Below, one piece after another: positions 53,713-62,527 of a stretch of 64,000 nt of DNA; the stretch's first letter is position 1; the number at the start of each line of letters is the position of its first letter. A program made the position numbers and the translations under genes. The stretch spans positions 124,001 through 188,000 of the forward strand of contig NZ_BMMS01000012.1 of NCBI RefSeq assembly GCF_014646055.1, written 5' to 3'. The notes below the pieces were generated by a model, which saw nothing but the letters and a program-made list of their open reading frames with translations, was not told where the DNA came from and did not search any database. The DNA comes from Wenjunlia tyrosinilytica. GTDB taxonomy: Bacteria; Actinomycetota; Actinomycetes; Streptomycetales; Streptomycetaceae.

Positions 53713-54843
53713 ATGAGAGTGATAGTCGTGGGAGCCGGAGTGCTGGGAACGATGCACGCCTGGCACGCGGTCCAGCGGGGCCACGAGGTGACCCACCTCG
53801 AGCGCGAGCCCGAGGCGCGCGGTGCCTCGGTGCGCAACTTCGGCCTGGTGTGGGTCGGCGGGCGCGCCGGTGGCGCCGAGCTGGAGACCGCCCTGCGCGG
53901 CCGGGAGCTGTGGGAGCGCATCGGCACCGAGGTGCCGGGCCTCGGCTTCCGGCCCCATGGCTCCATGACCCTCGTCCGCCACGAGGCCGAACTCGCGGTG
54001 GCCCGCGCCGTCCTGGACCGCCCCGACGCCGCTGCCCGGGGGCTCGAACTGCTGTCACCGCGAGAGGCCCGCGAGCTCAACCCGGCCCTGCGCGGGGACC
54101 ACCTGGCCGCCCTGTGGTGCGAGCGTGACGCCGCCGTCGAGCCCCGTACCGCCCAGCGCCTCCTGAAGGAGCGGCTGCTCGCCTCGGGCCGGTACACCTT
54201 TCTCGGCGGCCGCGAGGTGCGGGCGGTGGACGGGCCGCCCGGCAGCGCCTCGGTGCGCGACGACCGCGGCGAGGTGCACTCGGGCGACACGGTCGTGCTC
54301 TGCACGGGCGCCTGGACCGGCGGCCTGGTGCGCGAGCTGGCCCCCGACCTGCCGGTGCGCCGTGTGCGGTTGCAGATGATGCAGACCGACCCCCTCGGGG
54401 AGGCACTCACCACCTCCGTCGCCGACGGCGACAGCTTCCGCTACTACCCGGCCTACTCAGGACCCGAGCTCGACGCGCTCACCTCCGGACACCCCCGGAC
54501 ACCGGTCGCCACCCGGCACCGGATGCAGTTGCTGATGGTGCAGCGCCAGGACGGCGGGCTGACCGTCGGTGACACCCATGAGTACGACGAGCCGTTCGGC
54601 TTCGACGTCGTGGAGGAGCCGTACGAGCACCTGGCCGCCGTCGCCGCGTCCCTGCTGGGCCGCCCTCTGCCGCGGATCCGCCGCCGCTGGGCCGGCGTGT
54701 ACGCGCAGTGCGCCGACTCCTCCCGCGTGGTCCACCGCCAGGAGGTACGGGACGCGGTGTGGCTGGTGACCGGCCCCGGCGGGCGCGGCATGACCTGCTC
54801 CCCGGCGATAGCCGAGACGACCGCGGACGAACTCGGCTGGTGA
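53713..54843 (+). CDS. FAD-dependent oxidoreductase linked to phosphonate catabolism
   Basis: A 376-residue DadA/glycine-oxidase-type flavoprotein (RVIVVGAGVLGTMHAWHAVQ; VTGPGGRGMTCSPAIAE). It corresponds to the subfamily usually found beside phosphonatase-like HAD hydrolases, where it oxidises aminoalkylphosphonates to phosphonoacetaldehyde. ATG 53713 is preceded by GTGAGGAG. The following HAD gene begins at or just after its stop. Confidence 0.85.
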   Translation: MRVIVVGAGVLGTMHAWHAVQRGHEVTHLEREPEARGASVRNFGLVWVGGRAGGAELETALRGRELWERIGTEVPGLGFRPHGSMTLVRHEAELAVARAVLDRPDAAARGLELLSPREARELNPALRGDHLAALWCERDAAVEPRTAQRLLKERLLASGRYTFLGGREVRAVDGPPGSASVRDDRGEVHSGDTVVLCTGAWTGGLVRELAPDLPVRRVRLQMMQTDPLGEALTTSVADGDSFRYYPAYSGPELDALTSGHPRTPVATRHRMQLLMVQRQDGGLTVGDTHEYDEPFGFDVVEEPYEHLAAVAASLLGRPLPRIRRRWAGVYAQCADSSRVVHRQEVRDAVWLVTGPGGRGMTCSPAIAETTADELGW

Positions 54844-54902
54844 ACGGCGCCATGAGGGACAGGACCGGCGGCGACGGCAGCGACGACGGCGACGGCGTGA
54901 AG

Positions 54903-54942
54903 GACCGGAAGGGAATCCGGAAAGGAATCCGGAAGGGAATGG
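54903..54942. repeat. 12-bp tandem repeat in the HAD upstream/N-terminal region
   Basis: Three copies of CCGGAAGGGAAT with one substitution. If translated they give repeated Arg-Lys-Gly-Ile. Confidence 0.8.
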
Positions 54943-54947
54943 AGAAC

Positions 54948-55751
54948 ATGGACGCCAACAGGAGCGACGGCTTGAGGACCGGCGAGAAGAGGACCGGCGA
55001 GAAGAAGGCCGGCGACAGGAGGGGGGACGACAGCAGGATGGACGACAAGAGGGACGACCGGAGGGACGACGCGGACGGCCGCATCGAGCTCGTGGTGCTC
55101 GACATGGCGGGGACGACCGTCGCCGACCGCGGGCTGGTCGAGCAGGCGTTCGCCGTGGCCGCCGAGCGGTGCGGAGTGATCCCCGGCAGCGACGACCACG
55201 AGGCCAAACTCGACTACGTGCGCCGCACGATGGGCGAGTCGAAGATCTCCGTCTTCCGTGAGCTCTTCGGCGACGAGGGCCTCGCCCAGCGCGCCAACCG
55301 GGAGTTCGAGAACGCCTACCACGACCTCATCGACGCCGGTGGCTGCGCTCCCCTGCCCGGCGCGGTCGAGGCCATCGAGCGATTGCGGGCCGGCGGACGC
55401 AAGGTGGTGCTGACCACCGGGTTCTCCCGGGCCACCCGGGACCGCGTCCTGGACGCGCTCGACTGGCACGGGCTGGTCGACCTCACCCTGTGCCCGGCCG
55501 ACGCCGGACGCGGCCGCCCCTACCCCGACATGGTGCTGCACGCCCTGCTGCGCACGGGCGGACGGGACGTCCGGCGGATCGCCGTGGCGGGGGACACCGG
55601 CTACGACATGCTGACCGGCCGCCGAGCGGGGGCGAGTGTCGTCGCGGGCGTGCTGACCGGAGCACACGGCAAGGGCAGGCTGGCCGAGTCGGGAGCCACC
55701 CACGTCCTCGGCTCCGTGGCCGAACTGCCCGCGCTCCTGGAGTCCCGGTAG
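54948..55751 (+). CDS. Phosphonatase-like HAD hydrolase
   Basis: A HAD-superfamily enzyme of the phosphonoacetaldehyde-hydrolase-like group: nucleophile motif LVVLDMAGTTVAD, then KVVLTTGFSRATRDRVL, and RIAVAGDTGYDMLTGRRAGA. It should cleave a C-P or phosphate bond of the product of the upstream oxidase. The start is uncertain: ATG 54948 has GGAG close by, but ATG 54852 and GTG 54840 (GTGA overlap with the oxidase) are in frame. Between 54852 and 55070 the frame encodes a highly charged Lys/Arg/Asp/Gly repeat (RKGIRKGM; GEKRTGEKK) that is not part of the HAD fold. Confidence 0.85.
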   Translation: MDANRSDGLRTGEKRTGEKKAGDRRGDDSRMDDKRDDRRDDADGRIELVVLDMAGTTVADRGLVEQAFAVAAERCGVIPGSDDHEAKLDYVRRTMGESKISVFRELFGDEGLAQRANREFENAYHDLIDAGGCAPLPGAVEAIERLRAGGRKVVLTTGFSRATRDRVLDALDWHGLVDLTLCPADAGRGRPYPDMVLHALLRTGGRDVRRIAVAGDTGYDMLTGRRAGASVVAGVLTGAHGKGRLAESGATHVLGSVAELPALLESR

Positions 55752-55866
55752 CCGGGCGCGCGCGTGTCTCGGGCAGCGGACGCGGCGGCCGTCCGCGGCG
55801 CCCCGCCGTTAGGCTGACCCTGTCTGGAAGTCTTGTCGGACAACAGCACGAAGTGGAGCCAGCCCA

Positions 55867-56646
55867 GTGGCAGAGCGCAAGCCGGTCGAGTCGTGGCTCA
55901 CCGATATGGACGGGGTGCTGATTCACGAGGGCACCCCCATCCCCGGCGCGGACGAGTTCCTCAAGCGGCTGCGGACCTCCGGAAAGCCGTTCCTCGTCCT
56001 CACCAACAACTCGATCTACACCCCGCGCGACCTGCACGCCCGGCTGAACCGCATGGGCCTCGAGGTGCCCGTGGAGTCGATCTGGACCTCGGCGCTGGCG
56101 ACGGCGCAGTTCCTCGACGGCCAGCGCCCCGGCGGTACCGCGTACGTCATCGGCGAGGCGGGCGTGACCACCGCGCTGCACGACATCGGCTACGTCCTCA
56201 CCGACACCGCGCCCGACTACGTGGTGCTGGGAGAGACGCGCACCTACAGCTTCGAGGCGCTGACGAAGGCCATCCGGCTGATCAACGACGGTGCCCGGTT
56301 CATCGCCACCAACCCCGACGAGGTGGGCCCCTCCGCCGAGGGCGCCCTTCCGGCCACGGGTTCGGTGGCCGCCCTGATCACCAAGGCGACGGGCAAGGAG
56401 CCCTACTTCGTGGGCAAGCCCAATTCGCTGATGATGCGCGAGGGCCTGAACCGCATCGGGGTCCACTCCGAGTCCAGCGCGATGATCGGCGACCGGATGG
56501 ACACCGATGTGCTCGCGGGCATGGAGGCGGGCATGGAGACCGTGCTCGTGCTCACCGGACTCACCCGTCCGGAGGAGGTCGACCGATTCCCGTACCGGGC
56601 GAGCCGGGTCGTCAACTCGATCGCGGACCTGGTCGACGAGATCTAG
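55867..56646 (+). CDS. HAD-IIA family phosphatase (NagD-like)
   Basis: A 259-residue phosphatase. Motif I is SWLTDMDGVLIHEG, motif II FLVLTNNSIYTPRDL, the cap segment RFIATNPDEVGPSAEG, and motifs III/IV YFVGKPNSLMMREGLN and AMIGDRMDTDVLAGMEAGME (in part). GTG 55867 follows GGAG. Substrates of NagD-like enzymes are nucleotides or sugar phosphates. It is separate from the phosphonate pair by 115 bp. Confidence 0.93.
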   Translation: MAERKPVESWLTDMDGVLIHEGTPIPGADEFLKRLRTSGKPFLVLTNNSIYTPRDLHARLNRMGLEVPVESIWTSALATAQFLDGQRPGGTAYVIGEAGVTTALHDIGYVLTDTAPDYVVLGETRTYSFEALTKAIRLINDGARFIATNPDEVGPSAEGALPATGSVAALITKATGKEPYFVGKPNSLMMREGLNRIGVHSESSAMIGDRMDTDVLAGMEAGMETVLVLTGLTRPEEVDRFPYRASRVVNSIADLVDEI

Positions 56647-56698
56647 AAGATCCAGAAGGCCGCGGGGCAACCGGAAGGCGCGGGCGGCCGGAAAGCCT

Positions 56699-57832
56699 CT
56701 AGGCGGTCGGCGGGGACGATCCGACCCTGCCCGGCAGGGACGTCCTGGTGGCCGGTGCCAGCACCAGCTCGGCGGCCCCGTCCGCCACCGCCCGCGCTCC
56801 CCCGGGCACCAGCGTCACCGGGACGGTGTCCCGTGCCGGGTCCTGGAGCCGTTCCGAGAGCACCGCGCCGACCTCGCGCACATACCGCTCGGGCTCGGCG
56901 AGCACGGCCCGTCCGCCGAGCACGACCCGGTCGATGTCGAGCAGCCGCAGCAGGTTGGCCGCGCCGATGCCCAGCAGATGGGCGGCGCCCACGACGTCGC
57001 GGGCGCCGAGCGCGGCCAGGCACAGCGCCTCCAGGCAGCCCCGGCTGCCGCACGCGCACACCGGGCCGTCGAGCTGGACGACCTGGTGGCCGAACTCCCC
57101 GGCCCCCGAGCGCGACCCCCGGTACAGCGTCCCGTCCAGGACCAGCCCGGCCCCGAGTCCCGTACCCAGGTGCAGATAGGCGCAGTTGGCGCTGCGCACA
57201 TCACCGAGGACGGCGAGCACCGCCGCGTTGGTGTCCTTGTCCAGCACCACCGGCAGACCGAGCCGCTGGGCGAGCACGTCCCGCAGCGGGAAGCCGTCCC
57301 ACTCGGCGTGGTGGGTGACCCGGTGCAGCACCCCGGCCTTGTGGTCCAGTGGCCCGGGGCAGGCCACGCCCACACCCAGCACCAGGCCCTCGACGCCCAG
57401 CATGGTGGCCCGTGCCTCCTCGATCACCCTGGCCAGCGCGGCCTCCGGGTGGGCGCCGAGGTTGAAGGCGACGGTCCGGGCGACCGTCGGCATACCCGGC
57501 GGGTCGGCAAGATCGGCGAGGAGCACGGTCAGCTCGTCGCGGTCGATGTGCACACCGACGGCGTAGCGGGCTCCTCGGACCAGCCGCATCAGCGTGCGGG
57601 GCTTGCCTCCCGTGGAGGCGCCCCGCCCGGCCTCCTCGACCACTCCCTCTTCCCGGAGCCGCCCCAGGATCTTGCTGACGGCCTGCGGAGTCAGTCCCGT
57701 CCTGGCCGCGATCTCGACACGGCTGAACCCGCCCTCGTCGATGGCCGATGAGGTGCGCATCAGATCGAGGACGACCGCGTCGTTGTGGCTGCGCAACGCG
57801 GGCAGATTGGCTCCGGCGATTCCTATGGTCAC
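56699..57832 (-). CDS. ROK-family transcriptional regulator
   Basis: A 377-residue regulator. N-terminal winged helix SRVEIAARTGLTPQAVSKIL, then an ROK sugar-kinase-like domain with GVGVACPGPLDHKAG, LDKDTNAAVLA, LGTGLGAGLVLDG and the ROK zinc-type cysteines CACGSRGCLE. It is divergent from a Gfo/Idh oxidoreductase gene; the 55-bp gap holds a perfect GCAAC-GTTGC inverted repeat that is its likely operator. GTG 57832 is used as start. Confidence 0.93.
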   Translation of the reverse strand: MTIGIAGANLPALRSHNDAVVLDLMRTSSAIDEGGFSRVEIAARTGLTPQAVSKILGRLREEGVVEEAGRGASTGGKPRTLMRLVRGARYAVGVHIDRDELTVLLADLADPPGMPTVARTVAFNLGAHPEAALARVIEEARATMLGVEGLVLGVGVACPGPLDHKAGVLHRVTHHAEWDGFPLRDVLAQRLGLPVVLDKDTNAAVLAVLGDVRSANCAYLHLGTGLGAGLVLDGTLYRGSRSGAGEFGHQVVQLDGPVCACGSRGCLEALCLAALGARDVVGAAHLLGIGAANLLRLLDIDRVVLGGRAVLAEPERYVREVGAVLSERLQDPARDTVPVTLVPGGARAVADGAAELVLAPATRTSLPGRVGSSPPTA

Positions 57833-57862
57833 TCCACCATTGTCCCATCGCCTTGAACTTTG

Positions 57863-57875
57863 GCAACAGTGTTGC
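57863..57875. promoter_or_regulatory. Candidate ROK operator
   Basis: GCAACAGTGTTGC: 5-bp perfect arms with a 3-bp centre, flanked by TTTG and TTAA, in the gap between divergent ROK and Gfo/Idh genes. It overlaps the only space available for both promoters. Confidence 0.6.
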
Positions 57876-57887
57876 TTAAGTATCCGC

Positions 57888-58949
57888 ATGAGCATCGGCA
57901 TCCCTTCGCGCGTCGGCCTGGTGGGCTACGGCCTCGCCGGCTCCGTCTTCCACGGCCCGCTGATCGAAGCCACGGACGGCCTCGCGCTCACCAGCGTCGT
58001 GACCGCCGACCCCGACCGGCGGGACCAGGTCCGGGCGCAGCACCCCGAGGCCCTCGTCCTCTCCGCCTTCGACGAGCTGCTGGCCGCACACCCCGATCTG
58101 ATCGTCGTGGCCTCCCCCAACCGGACCCATGTGCCCCTCGCGCGAGCGGCCCTCGAGGCCGGGATCGCGGTCGTCGTGGACAAACCCCTGGCGGGGACGG
58201 CGGCCGAGGGCCAGGCACTGGTGGAGCTGGCCGCCGAGCGCGGACTCCTGCTGAGCGTGTTCCAGAACCGCCGATGGGACAACGACTTCCTCACCCTGCG
58301 CTCGCTCATGGACAAGGGCGAGCTGGGGGACGTCCTGCGCTTCGAGTCGAGGTTCGAGCGCTGGCGCCCCGAGCTCAAGGGCGGCTGGCGCGAGTCCGGC
58401 GACCCGGCCGAGGTGGGCGGCCTGCTGTACGACCTCGGCAGCCACCTCGTGGACCAGGCGCTCACGCTGTTCGGCCCACCGGAGCAGGTCTACGCCGAGG
58501 TGGACGTACGGCGCGAGGGCGCGAGGGCCGACGACGACGCGTTCATCGCGCTGCGGCACCGCGGCGGGGCGCGCTCCCACCTGTGGATGAGCGCGGTGGC
58601 CTCACGGCTCGGGCCGCGCCTGCGGGTGCTGGGCAGCCGGGCGGGCTATGTGAAGTACGGCCTCGATCCGCAGGAGGCGGCGCTGAAGGAGGGCTGGGAC
58701 CCGGTCTCTACGCACGACCACACCTGGGGCGCGGAGCCGGAGGAGATGTGGGGCACGGTGGGGGCCGGCGAGGACACCCGGCTGGTCCCGAGCCTTCCGG
58801 GCGACTACCCGGCGTACTACAGGGGCATCGCCAAGGCGCTGCGGGAAGGCGGTCCCGCGCCGGTCGAGGGGTCGGACGCGGTGAATGTGCTGTGCGTCCT
58901 CGAAGCGGCCGGGCGATCGGCCGCCGAGGGCCGCGCGGTCCGGCTCTGA
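57888..58949 (+). CDS. Gfo/Idh/MocA-family oxidoreductase
   Basis: A 353-residue NAD(P)-dependent dehydrogenase. Rossmann start RVGLVGYGLAGSVFHGPLI, the EKP-type motif VVDKPLAG, and the C-terminal domain with GGLLYDLGSHLVDQALTLFG holding the catalytic residues. A sugar or cyclitol is the probable substrate, in keeping with ROK control. Confidence 0.93.
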   Translation: MSIGIPSRVGLVGYGLAGSVFHGPLIEATDGLALTSVVTADPDRRDQVRAQHPEALVLSAFDELLAAHPDLIVVASPNRTHVPLARAALEAGIAVVVDKPLAGTAAEGQALVELAAERGLLLSVFQNRRWDNDFLTLRSLMDKGELGDVLRFESRFERWRPELKGGWRESGDPAEVGGLLYDLGSHLVDQALTLFGPPEQVYAEVDVRREGARADDDAFIALRHRGGARSHLWMSAVASRLGPRLRVLGSRAGYVKYGLDPQEAALKEGWDPVSTHDHTWGAEPEEMWGTVGAGEDTRLVPSLPGDYPAYYRGIAKALREGGPAPVEGSDAVNVLCVLEAAGRSAAEGRAVRL

Positions 58950-59050
58950 GCCCGCTGCCGCCCGCTCCATCCGCAGTGCCGTTTCCGCCCGCTCCCCGCG
59001 GAGCCACCGGGTTTTGGCTCGGCCGGCAGGCTCCCGCGCGGGTGAGCCCG

Positions 59051-59088
59051 CAGGGCGCCGATCATCCTGGCCGATGATCGGCGCCCTG
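59051..59088. terminator. Bidirectional terminator
   Basis: CAGGGCGCCGATCATC (59051-59066) pairs perfectly with 59073-59088 around a 6-nt loop, between the converging Gfo/Idh and fumarylacetoacetase-like genes. Confidence 0.85.
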
Positions 59089-59117
59089 GGGCGGTCCTTC
59101 ACCTGCCCCCGGCGCGG

Positions 59118-59972
59118 TCAGGCGTCCTTCAGCTCCTGCCGCTGGCGGCCGAGCCCGTCGATCTCCAGCTCGACCACGTCACCCGCCCTCAGATAGGGCT
59201 TGGGCTCCGGGTGGCCGAGCGCGACACCCGCCGGGGTGCCGGTGTTGATGACATCCCCTGGGTACAGGGTCATGAACCGGCTCAAGTACCGGACGATTTC
59301 CGCTACAGGGAAGATCATCTCGGCGGTGGTGCCGTCCTGCTTCAAATCGCCGTTGACCCAGAGTTTCAGGGACAGCGCCTGCGGGTCGGGGACCTCGTCG
59401 GCGGTGACCAGCCAGGGGCCGAGCGGATTGAACGTCTCGCAGTTCTTGCCCTTGTCCCACTGGCCGCCGCGCTCGATCTGGAACGCGCGCTCGGAGACGT
59501 CGTGCGCGACCGCGTACCCCGCGATGTGCGCCAGCGCCTCCTCATGGGTCTCCAGGTAGCGGGCGGTGCGGCCGATCACGACGGCGAGTTCGACCTCCCA
59601 GTCGGTCTTCTCGCTGCCGCGCGGCACGAGCACATGGTCGTGCGGGCCGACGACCGTGTCGGGCGCCTTCATGAACAGGATGGGCTCCCCGGGGACGGCG
59701 GCCCCCGTCTCGCGCGCGTGGTCGTGGTAGTTGAGGCCGATGCAGACGATCTTCCCGGGACGCGACAGCGGCGGCCCGACACGCAGTCCGGCCGGGTCCA
59801 GCCCGGGCAGTCCGGCGTCGGCCGCCGCGCGCACGCGGTCGAGGCCGTCCGGCTCGGCGAGCAGGGCCGGACCGATGTCCGGCACCACCCCCGACAGGTC
59901 GCGCAGGGTTCCGTTCCCGTCCAGCAGCGCGGGTCGTTCGGCTCCAGGGGGTCCGACACGCAACAGCTTCAC
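59118..59972 (-). CDS. Fumarylacetoacetate hydrolase-family protein
   Basis: A 284-residue FAH-superfamily enzyme: KIVCIGLNYHDHARETGA, LFMKAPDTVVGPHDHVLVP, WEVELAVVIGRTARYL and the metal-site segments, ending GDVINTGTPAGVALGH. Members hydrolyse or decarboxylate 2,4-dioxo acids or act as oxaloacetate decarboxylases or ureidoglycolate lyases; the substrate is not fixed. GTG 59972 with GGAG 8 nt upstream is preferred over GTG 59981. Confidence 0.93.
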   Translation of the reverse strand: MKLLRVGPPGAERPALLDGNGTLRDLSGVVPDIGPALLAEPDGLDRVRAAADAGLPGLDPAGLRVGPPLSRPGKIVCIGLNYHDHARETGAAVPGEPILFMKAPDTVVGPHDHVLVPRGSEKTDWEVELAVVIGRTARYLETHEEALAHIAGYAVAHDVSERAFQIERGGQWDKGKNCETFNPLGPWLVTADEVPDPQALSLKLWVNGDLKQDGTTAEMIFPVAEIVRYLSRFMTLYPGDVINTGTPAGVALGHPEPKPYLRAGDVVELEIDGLGRQRQELKDA

Positions 59973-60146
59973 AGACAGCACTCCGAGGTCGGCGATCGGT
60001 CAGCGGGTCGGTCGATTCCGGGCATGCCGACCCCACCGAGGGAGACGGCAGCCGGAATCCAACATGCTCTGGCGGCCCCCCTGGCCGCGCAAGCCCTGTC
60101 CGAGGACTGGTCAGTAACCGCGGTGTTCCGGCCTCCCGGGTCGCTT

Positions 60147-61127
60147 CTACGTCGCGTCCAGCAGCGCCATGCCACGGTGTGTGGGCGTGTGCAGGGCGGT
60201 GTTGCGGTGCCGCTGAGTGGTGATCAGACCCGCGTCCCGCAGGACCGAGGCATGCTCGCTGGCGCTGGCCAGGGCGATCCCGGCGCTGGCGGCGAGCTCG
60301 GTGGTCGTGCAGCCGGGGCGGTCGGCCACCGCGTGGAGAACGGCGGCGCGGGTACGGCCCAGCAGGGTGCCGAGCGACGGCGGAGCGCCCTCGGACGCGC
60401 GAACCCCCAGGGGCAGGCGCGGGCCGTGGCGGGCGGGGAACGCCAGGACGGGCGGGTCGGCGTCTGCCTCGATCAGGAACCCGGCGTAGACGAGGGCGGA
60501 GGGCGCCAGCACGAGTCCTCGTCCGCACAGGTGCAGATCGCCGTCGAGCCCGGAGCACATGTCCAGCTCGAGGACGGGCGCAAGCCATCGGACGCGGCCG
60601 GGGAAGAGCCCCGCGAGCAGCCGCTCGACCCCGCCGTCGAGCAACTCCCGCCCGCGCACGGCCCGGTCGGCGCGCACGGCGTCGCTGAGCTCGGGCCAGT
60701 AGGGGGCCAGAGCCTTCTCATGGACGGCGCCCAGGGTGTCGGCCAAATCCGTCAGCGCGCGGGGGTCGTCGAGGAGCCGGGGCGCCCAGCGGGGCACGGG
60801 CTGATGGAGGGCCAGGTCGTCGAGCGCCCGGCGTATCTCGTGCCTGGGAGTGGAGCGGACCTGGTCGAGGAGTTCCTCGACGGTGCCGACGCGGGTGGGG
60901 GAGAGAAAGGCGGGTGAGACCCCGAGGGGTTTGACCAGTTCGAAGAGGGTTCGGGCCCCCGCGGGCAGTTCCGGCAGTACCTGGCGGCGCCAGGCCCCGA
61001 GGCGGGTGGGGTTGCCGCGGACCTGCAACTCGCGGATGGCTATGACCAGTTCCCACAGCGGCCATGGCGAGGACGCGACCCGGGTGCGGGCCAGGTCCTC
61101 GGCGGTGAAGTGGATCCGAAAGGCCAC
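60147..61127 (-). CDS. ArsR/DUF5937-type winged-helix regulator
   Basis: A 326-residue regulator of a group widespread in Streptomyces: N-terminal FRIHFTAEDLARTRVA and SSPWPLWELVIAIRELQ, a middle helical region, and a C-terminal ArsR-like winged helix LLGRTRAAVLHAVADRPGCT with LAASAGIALASASEHASVL. GTG 61127 start. The regulated gene is not apparent. Confidence 0.88.
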   Translation of the reverse strand: MAFRIHFTAEDLARTRVASSPWPLWELVIAIRELQVRGNPTRLGAWRRQVLPELPAGARTLFELVKPLGVSPAFLSPTRVGTVEELLDQVRSTPRHEIRRALDDLALHQPVPRWAPRLLDDPRALTDLADTLGAVHEKALAPYWPELSDAVRADRAVRGRELLDGGVERLLAGLFPGRVRWLAPVLELDMCSGLDGDLHLCGRGLVLAPSALVYAGFLIEADADPPVLAFPARHGPRLPLGVRASEGAPPSLGTLLGRTRAAVLHAVADRPGCTTTELAASAGIALASASEHASVLRDAGLITTQRHRNTALHTPTHRGMALLDAT

Positions 61128-61208
61128 GCCCCGATTCTGTCCGCGGCTGCTCCTTCGGGCCACCCCGAAACACCGCGACTTCCAGCCAACGATCACCGAA
61201 GCTGACCA

Positions 61209-61258
61209 GAGCCCCTTCTCCGCACCGCCTACGGGGGTGGCAGTGCGGAGAGGGGCTC
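61209..61258. promoter_or_regulatory. Long near-perfect stem-loop in promoter region
   Basis: GAGCCCCTTCTCCGCAC (61209-61225) pairs with GTGCGGAGAGGGGCTC (61243-61258), with a single bulged T and a 17-nt loop. It stands upstream of both the minus-strand ArsR gene and the plus-strand SDR operon, so it is not at the end of either gene. It could be an operator, an attenuator or a terminator of an unseen transcript. Confidence 0.5.
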
Positions 61259-61471
61259 GCCCGCGGTGAGACGAACACCCCAGGCGACCCTTCGTCGCGC
61301 CGGGGGCGCCCAACTTCCGCCGTGCGACAAGCGATGCGCCGCCGCGCCCTCCCACAAATGGCCTTTCCCGACCTTGCCAGTGTTCATTGGCGAGGTTTAC
61401 GGTGCGACCGCGCCATCATCTACTGGCATGGCCATGGCCGGCTTGCCCGGCCCCTGGGAGGCAGCCCCGCG

Positions 61472-61615
61472 ATGTACGCGACGCAGACGCTCACCCCGCG
61501 CGAGAAGCACCTGGTCACCTCCGCCGACGGCACCCGACTCCATGTCGAGGTGCACGGCGACGCCACCGCCCCCACGGTCGAGCAGAATCCGGCCCAGCAG
61601 AAGGAGAACCAGTGA
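61472..61615 (+). pseudogene. Truncated alpha/beta hydrolase start
   Basis: The 47-codon frame from ATG 61472 reads MYATQTLTPREKHLVTSADG and TRLHVEVHGDATAPTV, the start of an alpha/beta hydrolase in which the catalytic core normally follows. Instead it ends VEQNPAQQKENQ and stops at 61615. The rest of the gene is absent, presumably deleted. The stop overlaps the SDR start. Confidence 0.55.
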
Positions 61616-62517
61616 GCATGAAGCGGGAACTCACCGGCCAGGTCGTCGTCATCACCGGAGCCGCCCGCGGCCTCGGCGCCGCGCTCGCCCGCTCGCTGCA
61701 CGCCCGCGGCGCCCGGATCGCCCTGCTCGGCCTGGAGCCCGAGGAACTGGAGCGCGTCGCCGCCTCGTGCGGCCCGGACGCCGCGCACTGGCAGGTCAAC
61801 GTCACGGACCGCCACGCCCTGGAGCGGACCGCCGCCGAGGTCGCCGAGCGCTTCGGGCGGATCGACGTCGTGGTGGCCAACGCCGGTATCGCGGTGGGCG
61901 GTCCGTTCTCCTCCTCCGACCCGGCCACGTTCAACCGGGTCATCGAGGTGAATCTGCTGGGCAGCATCGCCACCGCCCGAGCGTTCCTGCCCGAGCTGGT
62001 GAAGTCGCGCGGCTACCTGCTCCAGATCGCCTCCATCGCGGCCATGGCACCCGCGCCGATGATGGCCGCCTACTGCTCGAGCAAGGCGGGTGTGGAGGCG
62101 TTCGCGCACTGCCTGCGCGCCGAGGTGGCGAGCGACGGGGTCCGGGTCGGCGTCGGCTATCTGAGCTGGACCGACACCGACATGGTGCGCGGCTCCCACA
62201 CCAACGAGGGCCTGGAGAAGATGCGCGGCTCCCTGCCGTTCCCGCTGGGCCGCATCTACCCCCTCGGCCCCACCGTGGAGCGGATCGCCGACGGCATCGC
62301 CCGCCGGGCGCCGCATGTGTACGGGCAGCGCTGGGTGCGGTTCCTCCAGCCCATCAGATGGACGGTGCCCGGCACGGTCGGGCGCCTGGTCCCCTCGCAG
62401 ATCGCCAAGTACCGCGGCGACATCGACGCCTCCGTCGACACCTCGCTCGTCGGGGCGGGCGGTGCGGCGGACGCGGCGGAGCGCGCCAGGACCGGCGCAC
62501 CGGAGGCGCCCCAATAG
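61612..62517 (+). CDS. Short-chain dehydrogenase/reductase
   Basis: A 301-residue SDR. Cofactor site VVVITGAARGLGAALARSL, NAG motif VVVANAGIAVGG, catalytic Ser in LLQIASIAAMAP and YxxxK as YCSSK. GTG 61612 has AAGGAG 5 nt upstream and overlaps the hydrolase remnant stop; ATG 61618 is the alternative. It is followed by a MerR gene 10 bp later, so the two form an operon. Confidence 0.92.
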   Translation: MSMKRELTGQVVVITGAARGLGAALARSLHARGARIALLGLEPEELERVAASCGPDAAHWQVNVTDRHALERTAAEVAERFGRIDVVVANAGIAVGGPFSSSDPATFNRVIEVNLLGSIATARAFLPELVKSRGYLLQIASIAAMAPAPMMAAYCSSKAGVEAFAHCLRAEVASDGVRVGVGYLSWTDTDMVRGSHTNEGLEKMRGSLPFPLGRIYPLGPTVERIADGIARRAPHVYGQRWVRFLQPIRWTVPGTVGRLVPSQIAKYRGDIDASVDTSLVGAGGAADAAERARTGAPEAPQ

Positions 62518-62527
62518 GCTCTGCCGC

